From: Candidatus Aminicenantota bacterium
GTDB taxonomy: Bacteria > Acidobacteriota > Aminicenantia > UBA2199
Direction: 5' to 3'
Assembly (NCBI GenBank): GCA_026393835.1
Contig: JAPKZK010000087.1
Coordinates: 1 to 64,000 of the forward strand
Length of the DNA stretch: 64,000 nucleotides
Below are positions 58,875 through 64,000 of the stretch, one piece after another. The position numbers and the translations under genes were made by a program. The notes under the pieces were generated by a model. It worked only from the letters and a program-made list of their open reading frames with translations, searched no databases and was not told the origin of the DNA. The stretch's first letter is position 1. Every line of letters starts with the position of its first letter.

Positions 58875-59110
58875 AAGGGTAAATATATTGCGCGGCATGA
58901 CCGCTGCATTGCGGCGCATGACATTTGTAATGCGGAGCACGACCTTTGTAAGGTGGAGTACGACCTTTGCATTGCAGAGAACAACCGATGTAATGTGGAG
59001 AACAACCTTTGCATTGCGGAGAACAACCTTTGTAATGTGTAGAATGACATTTGCATTGCATAGAGCAACCGTTGTATTGCATTGAACAACCTTTGTGATG
59101 CGAATCGTGC
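58875..59110. repeat. Degenerate 21-bp repeat array, about ten units
   Basis: Units of exactly 21 bp, for example attgcggagaacaacctttg(t) and aatgtggagaacaacctttg(c), run from about 58890 to 59100. Odd and even units alternate between attgc and aatg starts. Read as protein on the minus strand the array gives heptapeptide repeats (RLFSAMQ, RLFSTLH). Confidence 0.8.
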
Positions 59111-59142
59111 ATAAAACGTTGCGCGCCGGGGATAAAGACCGT

Positions 59143-59230
59143 AGGGGTTTGATTCATCAAACCCCAAAAATGAATTTTTGTAAAGGGCTTGATAAATCAA
59201 GCCCCTACCATAAATGCCCCTACAAAAAAT
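59143..59230. repeat. Double hairpin with guagggg/ccccuac arms
   Basis: Two adjacent hairpins, ggggtttgat/atcaaacccc and gggcttgat/atcaagccc, followed by atgcccctaccaaaa-type repeats. The gtagggg and cccctac arms recall the elements at 4262 and 26375. Confidence 0.55.
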
Positions 59231-59295
59231 GCCCCTACCAAAAAAAAGCCCTATAACAAACAGAACCAATATTTTCATAGCTGTCCTTTTTTTTC

Positions 59296-60207
59296 TTAAG
59301 GTGTAGCCCCGATTGTCTGTGGGCCGCGATCGATCTCACTATTGGCAGCATTTAATCGCCATTGACCTCCGACTTTTTCCAACCACAACGTTGAATGCCA
59401 ATGGAAAAAAGTCGGTGAAGAGATTGTAGTCCATCCGATATTGTGATCTCTGTGCTTAAAATTTACCCATTCTGCAAATCTATCCTTCGAAACAAACTGC
59501 CTGGCATCAGGGTGAGAGGTTGAACTATCACCTGTGAAAGTAGTACCATCTGGAAGAGGTAGGCTTAGAGCATGCCATCCAGGTACATCCTCAACATAAA
59601 TATAACGGCCATTTTGCAGTGTTAGACATTCGTCATTATTGCTTCGATCATCCCAGGTTCCCATCGGTTGATGCTCCAATCTCCGCCATTGCCATATCCC
59701 TCCGATCTGGACTTCTTCATAAGTCGCACCTTCACGAGTTCTCAATACATCATACCAGGAACCCGGGCAGTGATTGGTAATTTCTATTTCCATTTCCATT
59801 CCATTGTATACCCTATTATTTGGGGTCACTCCCAAATTACGGGGACAGTTAGGGCAACAATTGTTAGGTGAAGTTTGGCTGCCATTGGCATTGTTAAAGG
59901 CATGACGAGTAGCCACCGGACGCGGTGTACATGGGGCAGCGCCGCCCCCGCCATCGGTTCTTTGAACCAGATCAGCTACGGTTGATCCAATACCGGGAAG
60001 GCTTTCACGGTTTTTACCCGGAATTATCCCGGAGCGAATCATCCGGGAAACGGCCTGGTTCCCAATGGTCCGCTGTAAATGCAAAATTTGCTCCACAGGG
60101 GAATTCATATCCACTGTTTGGGAAGGATTTGACTTCGTTATTGCAGCGGTTGAATCTTTCCCCTTGCTTTCTGTTTTTTTAACAGCGACGCCGACTTTTT
60201 CCGACAT
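59296..60207 (-). CDS. eCIS cargo candidate 4: shared N-terminal motif with His/Trp-rich domain
   Basis: A 303-residue protein. Residues 35-65 contain the shared motif LQRTIGNQAVSRMIRSG, linking it to cargo candidates 1-3 although it lies 14 kb away between structural genes. From about 95 a different domain follows with CCPNCPRN, EMEIEITNHCPGSWYDVL and a C-terminal HPDARQFVSKDRFAEWVNF, GWTTISSPTFFHWHSTLWL. The histidine and tryptophan content suggests an enzyme, but no known active-site motif was found. TTAGGA precedes the start. Confidence 0.65.
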   Translation of the reverse strand: MSEKVGVAVKKTESKGKDSTAAITKSNPSQTVDMNSPVEQILHLQRTIGNQAVSRMIRSGIIPGKNRESLPGIGSTVADLVQRTDGGGGAAPCTPRPVATRHAFNNANGSQTSPNNCCPNCPRNLGVTPNNRVYNGMEMEIEITNHCPGSWYDVLRTREGATYEEVQIGGIWQWRRLEHQPMGTWDDRSNNDECLTLQNGRYIYVEDVPGWHALSLPLPDGTTFTGDSSTSHPDARQFVSKDRFAEWVNFKHRDHNIGWTTISSPTFFHWHSTLWLEKVGGQWRLNAANSEIDRGPQTIGATP

Positions 60208-60227
60208 TTTTTATTCCTAACTTCCGC

Positions 60228-60530
60228 TTATTTCCCGGCTTTGTCCATTAACCGGCACATCGCCGCCCATTGAATCCCGGCCAACCAGGCAATGACTATT
60301 GCCGTTAAAAAATAATCCAGCGGCCGCCATGATTCAAAAAGCTTCGGCTTATACACCGCCACCAATGCAAACGCCACCCAATGCCCGAAACAATACCCAC
60401 AAGTGATTAAATCCCCTAAAAACGAATTTTTCCGTTTTAACCATTCCCTGAAACCCTTAAATAGTTTTGTTTCGGTTACGGTAAAGGAAACCGCCGCGGT
60501 CACTACTGAAAGATAAATCACAAGTCGCAT
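60228..60530 (-). CDS. DUF1360-family membrane protein
   Basis: A 100-residue protein with two or three hydrophobic helices. FLGDLITCGYCFGHWVAFAL has the CxxCxxxW core of DUF1360. The family's role is unknown. It sits between gp25 and cargo 4 in the eCIS operon with no clear ribosome-binding site. Confidence 0.75.
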   Translation of the reverse strand: MRLVIYLSVVTAAVSFTVTETKLFKGFREWLKRKNSFLGDLITCGYCFGHWVAFALVAVYKPKLFESWRPLDYFLTAIVIAWLAGIQWAAMCRLMDKAGK

Positions 60531-60572
60531 CTTTAGCTTTTAGGTCCACAGATTACACAGATTAACACAGAT

Positions 60573-60605
<33 letters not shown>

Positions 60606-60612
60606 CATTCAA

Positions 60613-60684
60613 TCATATGCACCCGCTTCTACAGTGGGTTACCGGCCTTAACATAAACTTTCTTGTCCATACTTCAATAAACAT
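60613..60684 (-). CDS. Possible 23-residue peptide after gp25
   Basis: An ATG at 60684 is preceded by a perfect AAGGAGG at eight-base spacing, 18 bases after the gp25 stop codon. It reads FIEVWTRKFMLRPVTHCRS then GCI and stops. eCIS loci often carry very small genes here; a truncated gene is equally possible. Confidence 0.3.
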   Translation of the reverse strand: MFIEVWTRKFMLRPVTHCRSGCI

Positions 60685-60701
60685 TATTATCCTCCTTGTT
60701 C

Positions 60702-61097
60702 TTACTTCCCTTCACTCAAGTAAAAGGGATATACTAAATTAAAACGGTTATTGGTGGTCCTGACTTTATAATCGATATTTATCATTAATTTTCCTTCCGA
60801 CGCTTTGTCCGCGGAAACTGTAACCCCGATCAACTCGATCCTGGGTTCCCATACGGTCAACGCCTCGCGGACGCTGGCTTCAACCAACGTTAATGTGTCG
60901 GTATTGATAACGGAAAATACATAGTCATGTATCCCGCAGCCGAAATCGGGACGCATTACCCGCTCCCCTTTGGCTGTTCCCAGGATAATCAAGATGGCTT
61001 CCTTGATGTCCTTCTCATATTGCGACATAACCACCCGGCCCCCGGTATCCACCTGCACCGGGAACGCCCAACCGATTCCTAAAAAACTTTCAGCCAT
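60702..61097 (-). CDS. gp25-like baseplate wedge protein (Afp9-like)
   Basis: A 131-residue GPW/gp25 protein: FLGIGWAFPVQVDTGGRVVMSQYE, IKEAILIILGTAKGERVMRPDFGCGIHDYVFS and VREALTVWEPRIELIGVTV. It forms the baseplate wedge that nucleates sheath assembly in contractile injection systems and phages. Length is typical. The gene lies 119 bases downstream of gpV. Confidence 0.92.
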   Translation of the reverse strand: MAESFLGIGWAFPVQVDTGGRVVMSQYEKDIKEAILIILGTAKGERVMRPDFGCGIHDYVFSVINTDTLTLVEASVREALTVWEPRIELIGVTVSADKASEGKLMINIDYKVRTTNNRFNLVYPFYLSEGK

Positions 61098-61216
61098 TCT
61101 TCACCGCCTGCCAAAAAAATAGCCGCGAAGAACGCGAAGACACGCGAAGAAAAATAATTCGTGTAAATTCGTGTAATTCGTGGGCCTTTTTTTTAGATTT
61201 ATACTTCATGTATTTC

Positions 61217-61936
61217 CTAGTTTATTTTGACCATGGAACCCTGGACCGTCACAACACCGCCGGATTTAATGGTCAATGACGAACTTCCCTCGATCTCTAC
61301 GATGTTGGACTTGATCTTCAACTGCAACCCACTCTCTATACTAATCGAATTCTTCATGGTGTCGATAACTATTTTATTGCTGCCGGACTTATCGATGATT
61401 TCGATTTTCTCCTTCCCGGCGGTATCATCCATTGTCACATTATGCCCCGCTTTGGTCTTAATGTTCACCTTCTCCTTGCCGGAAGCGTCATCCAATAAAA
61501 TCGTATGCCCGGCATTGGTTTTTATTTCAACCTTTTCCTTTTTCTGTTCGGCATTATCGTCGAAAATAATTTCATGCCCACTGCGGGAGGTGATTTTACG
61601 GATATTGTTCTTGCCGTCGCTGTTGGACCCGGGAGATTTGTCTTTTCCATTCCAGAGGGAACCGATCACATACGGACGATTAATATCGCCGTTCTCGAAC
61701 CCCACCAGGACTTCATCCCCAACCTCGGGCAAAAAGAAACTCCCCCTCTGCCCCCCGGCCATAAGCGTGGCGATGCGGATCCAATCCGTTTCATTACTAT
61801 CGGAAAGCCAGGGGAATTTTAGTTTCACCCGGTACAAATCATCCGGGTCTTTGTTATTGGTGACCACCGCGGCGGCGACCCCATAAACCCGGCCGCTGTT
61901 TGCGCTTTCATCGGTTAATGTGTCTAATATACTCAT
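61217..61936 (-). CDS. Baseplate assembly protein V-like spike protein (gpV/VgrG C-terminal part)
   Basis: A 239-residue protein. The OB-fold gp5 domain is seen in VYGVAAAVVTNNKDPDDLYRV, then FPWLSDSNETDWIRIATLMAGGQRG, PEVGDEVLVGFENGDINRPYVIGSLWNG. It is followed by repeating triple-beta-helix units (GHTILLDDASGKEKVNIKTK, GHNVTMDDTAGKEKIEI) that build the spike shaft. It overlaps the gpD-like gene by four bases, so spike N- and C-terminal parts, fused in many VgrG and Afp8 proteins, are here separate. Confidence 0.9.
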   Translation of the reverse strand: MSILDTLTDESANSGRVYGVAAAVVTNNKDPDDLYRVKLKFPWLSDSNETDWIRIATLMAGGQRGSFFLPEVGDEVLVGFENGDINRPYVIGSLWNGKDKSPGSNSDGKNNIRKITSRSGHEIIFDDNAEQKKEKVEIKTNAGHTILLDDASGKEKVNIKTKAGHNVTMDDTAGKEKIEIIDKSGSNKIVIDTMKNSISIESGLQLKIKSNIVEIEGSSSLTIKSGGVVTVQGSMVKIN

Positions 61937-63015
61937 ACGGCGTTCCTGCTCACTTTAAAACTGGTTTTATAACCGCTGTCGTTAATGGTATGGGTTGTTT
62001 CCAGGACATAATACTTGCCGCTGAAGCGTTTCCCCATTTTTTCCAGTTTGATATTGACGCCCGGCTTGATCTGCTGGATGCCGATGCTTTCTACGGTTCC
62101 CTCGATAAAACTGGCGCTGGCGTTGTTTAATGCGGATTTGGCAATGGCGTTGGCATGATTGACGGAAGTCACGATGACATTGGTAATGATTCTTTTGGAA
62201 ACGGTGGGGCAAGCCTGGCTGGCGGTTTTTTTACCGCTTTCCTGGGACAGCTCGCTCCCGGCAGTCGCCCGCCCGATAATGGGACTTCCCGGGTCCTGCG
62301 GATTATGACCCCGCACTTCCACTTCCGAAAGCACCCGCGTGCTGTTCATGTCCGGGTTGAAACTTATGATATCTTTACCCAATGCCATCTCCAGTATTTC
62401 TTTTTTATCCACTTCGGGTTTCTTGAAGGAAAGGGTCTGGCGATCGATGTTGAATTGAAACCCGACTTCCCGCGCCAACCGTTCGATAAAGGTGAAATAA
62501 CTTTCCTGGTTGGTTTTACGAATCTGCTGGGCGAATTTTTCCGTACTATCCGCCTGCACGGTTAACCCGGCCTTGCTTCCTATGGATTTGACGATATCGC
62601 TGTAGGTCATTTTCTCAAAGGCCTGCTCCGGGGAACTTCTCTTGATGGCATCGTAAGCGAGATCATGTCCCCGAACAGTCACGGTAGGGGTGTCGCCGGA
62701 AAAAAAACTGGATTCGATGCCGGTGATTTTGCCGATCATCAAGAGTTCCAGGCTGCTTTCATAACCGAATTTTATTTTAACGGTATTGCCCAGGTTGAAT
62801 AAGGCGTGGTCCAACCATTTAAAGGTCTGGGTCGATAGATCGAACTCATCGTTGACGGTAATGGTAAAATTAGCGCCTTCATTTAATTTTTCAGCGATGG
62901 ATACGCTGATAATGGCCTTAGACATATCGGCGGCCAGGGCCGTACCCTGGATTTCGATTTCAAACCGCGGCGCATAAAATTTATAAGTACCGGCGGATAA
63001 CTTTTCTAAAGCCAT
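61933..63015 (-). CDS. Phage late control protein D-like spike base (gpD/VgrG N-terminal part)
   Basis: A 360-residue protein with the gp27-like fold: YAPRFEIEIQGTALAADMSKA, FTITVNDEFD, IKFGYESSLELLMIGKITGIE, VTVRGHDLAYDAIKRSS, and the C-terminal GTVESIGIQQIKPGVNIKL followed by FSGKYYVLETTHTINDSG YKTSF. It forms the trimeric hub onto which gpV docks. GAGGAT precedes the ATG. Confidence 0.9.
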   Translation of the reverse strand: MALEKLSAGTYKFYAPRFEIEIQGTALAADMSKAIISVSIAEKLNEGANFTITVNDEFDLSTQTFKWLDHALFNLGNTVKIKFGYESSLELLMIGKITGIESSFFSGDTPTVTVRGHDLAYDAIKRSSPEQAFEKMTYSDIVKSIGSKAGLTVQADSTEKFAQQIRKTNQESYFTFIERLAREVGFQFNIDRQTLSFKKPEVDKKEILEMALGKDIISFNPDMNSTRVLSEVEVRGHNPQDPGSPIIGRATAGSELSQESGKKTASQACPTVSKRIITNVIVTSVNHANAIAKSALNNASASFIEGTVESIGIQQIKPGVNIKLEKMGKRFSGKYYVLETTHTINDSGYKTSFKVSRNAV

Positions 63016-63071
63016 TTTATATCCTCACAAAAACAGGCCCACGAATTACACGAATTTTCACGAAAAAAGAT

Positions 63072-63185
<114 letters not shown>

Positions 63186-63188
63186 CCC

Positions 63189-63857
63189 CTACTCTTTCAC
63201 CGGTATGACCAGTTCCCGGCCCGTTTCCAGGGTGCGCGGGTTGGCGATGCGGTTGGCTTCGGCAATCAACCGCCAATCCCCGGGGGCGCCGTATTCCTTT
63301 GCGGCAATGGACCATAAACTGTCCCCTTCCTTCACGATCCATTTTTTTGTGAGATCGGAAGACTGGAGGTTCAACTCTTTAACCTGGATATCCACTTCCC
63401 TATATTCTTTCAGGGTAACGGTAACGGTAGCGCGCACCGGGATGCCCAGCGGGAGAAACATGGTGAATTTCTTGGTGGCCCGCTCGATAAAGCACTGGAA
63501 AATAAAAGCGCCCCAGATAAACAGGCAAACGGGGGGCGCATGAAGGTCGGAGTCGATGTCCATTAACCCTTTGGCAATATCCGGCAGCTTGCTGAACATG
63601 CTGCCGGCGTCCCACCCGGTAATCCGGTCGGTGAAAATCCGTACATCGAGTCCTTCTTCATAGGTATCGAAGAAAAGGTCCATGGTGACGCTCCTGGCCT
63701 CTCCCCGGACAAACTGGAATATGGGCGTGGAAAGTCCGGGGATATTCACCTGGGCGTAATGATTGGATTTCTCCACGGTTAGTTGTTCGGGATTGAACAT
63801 ACAGGGCACTACCAGGTAAGGTTTATCTTTTCGCGTTAAAAAGGCTTTTACCAGCAT
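63189..63857 (-). CDS. LysM-domain tube-cap/baseplate adaptor (Afp7-like)
   Basis: A 222-residue protein. The first 160 residues are of the eCIS tube-interaction type (MLVKAFLTRKDKPYLVVPCM then FNPEQLTVEKSNHYAQVNIPG, RSVTMDLFFDTYEEGLDVR). The C-terminus is one LysM domain (KKWIVKEGDSLWSIAAKEYG, DWRLIAEANRIANPRTL, GRELVIPV). AAGGAGG precedes the ATG, which shares TAATG with the stop of the upstream gene. Confidence 0.92.
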   Translation of the reverse strand: MLVKAFLTRKDKPYLVVPCMFNPEQLTVEKSNHYAQVNIPGLSTPIFQFVRGEARSVTMDLFFDTYEEGLDVRIFTDRITGWDAGSMFSKLPDIAKGLMDIDSDLHAPPVCLFIWGAFIFQCFIERATKKFTMFLPLGIPVRATVTVTLKEYREVDIQVKELNLQSSDLTKKWIVKEGDSLWSIAAKEYGAPGDWRLIAEANRIANPRTLETGRELVIPVKE

Positions 63858-64000
63858 TACCAGCCCCTCCTTTCCCTTTCCATTTTTATTTTTTTCTCCA
63901 ACATGCGGTACACCTGGTCGGTCAAACGATGGAGATCCACCTCCGGTGGACTGAAAACCTGTGTTTTGCCGGGATGGGTGGAAATGGTTTCGTTTATGAT
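63857..64000 (-). CDS. C-terminal part of a small eCIS protein, 5' end outside window
   Basis: The frame is open from 64000 to the TAA whose last base is 63857. It ends in DLHRLTDQVYRMLEKKIKME then RERRGW. This charged C-terminal pattern (L-E-x2-hydrophobic-x2-E-R-E-R-R-G) is common in short proteins next to the LysM gene in eCIS loci, position of Afp6. Function unknown; coupled to the LysM gene by a TAATG overlap. Confidence 0.65.
   Translation of the reverse strand: MINETISTHPGKTQVFSPPEVDLHRLTDQVYRMLEKKIKMERERRGW

Noticed and set aside
58873..59160. Cysteine/histidine-rich 95-codon ORF, resembling a metal-binding peptide (KGCSPQC repeats)
   Set aside because: It lies fully in the 21-bp array; any frame of a stop-free 21-bp repeat gives heptapeptides. 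The alternative 147-codon frame has a better start signal.

Overview
The window looks like chromosomal DNA of a Gram-negative bacterium with an outer membrane (several predicted outer-membrane beta-barrels, RseP, an M19 dipeptidase with a signal peptide). My best guess is an uncultivated member of Candidatus Aminicenantes or a relative in or near Acidobacteriota. The guess rests on style rather than a marker gene: spacers packed with heptanucleotide and palindromic repeats, a double-length UvrA, many toxin-antitoxin pairs, and a contractile injection locus. No rRNA, tRNA or CRISPR array was seen.

Layout. 0-9.5 kb: the damaged end of an FGE-sulfatase-fold gene, a ParE-type toxin-antitoxin pair, a Uma2-family protein, a MenE-like ligase carrying an in-frame repeat, a repeat-rich spacer, an AlbA_2/Schlafen-type protein, an outer-membrane protein, an RlmB-like methyltransferase and a hybrid histidine kinase. 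9.6-21.8 kb: mainly housekeeping genes. These are an HD-GYP protein, the uppS-cdsA-dxr-rseP envelope/isoprenoid operon, a dipeptidase, comF, pgsA, an unknown gene, an AAA/PD-(D/E)XK protein and an AMMECR1 pair. 21.9-32.0 kb: a defence and toxin-antitoxin island with TIR-NB-ARC-TPR, DUF2281/RelE, DUF2283/DUF4258, MntA/HepT, CopG/MazF, an AAA ATPase with a truncated TOPRIM partner, and TumE. Pieces of two genes' 3' ends are repeated between these modules. 32.1-41.5 kb: a 1643-residue tandem UvrA, an outer-membrane protein, a 5'-nucleotidase, a PHP phosphoesterase and an unknown protein.

41.5-64 kb: one long minus-strand extracellular contractile injection system (eCIS) locus. Read in transcription order (from 64000 downward) it encodes a small conserved tail, a LysM tube-cap protein, a gpD-like and a gpV-like spike pair, gp25, DUF1360, a cargo candidate, two baseplate-J-like proteins, a PAAR-like tip, a TIGR02242-like tail protein, two paralogous fibres, a glycosyltransferase, and three more cargo candidates with a possible immunity gene. 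The four cargo candidates share one short N-terminal motif but have unrelated C-termini. Sheath, tube and ATPase genes are not in the window and are expected beyond position 64000.

The most unusual features are: (i) the cargo set, including one protein whose DUF4157 core has collapsed while a new HEGYH motif appears in its C-terminal domain; (ii) a palindromic element present between genes and also, in frame, in the linker of the fused UvrA; (iii) three arrays of degenerate 21-bp repeats, one of which reverses polarity at its centre; (iv) toxin-antitoxin cassettes separated by copies of a neighbouring gene's 3' tail; and (v) several near-consensus promoters placed so that the mRNA would be leaderless.
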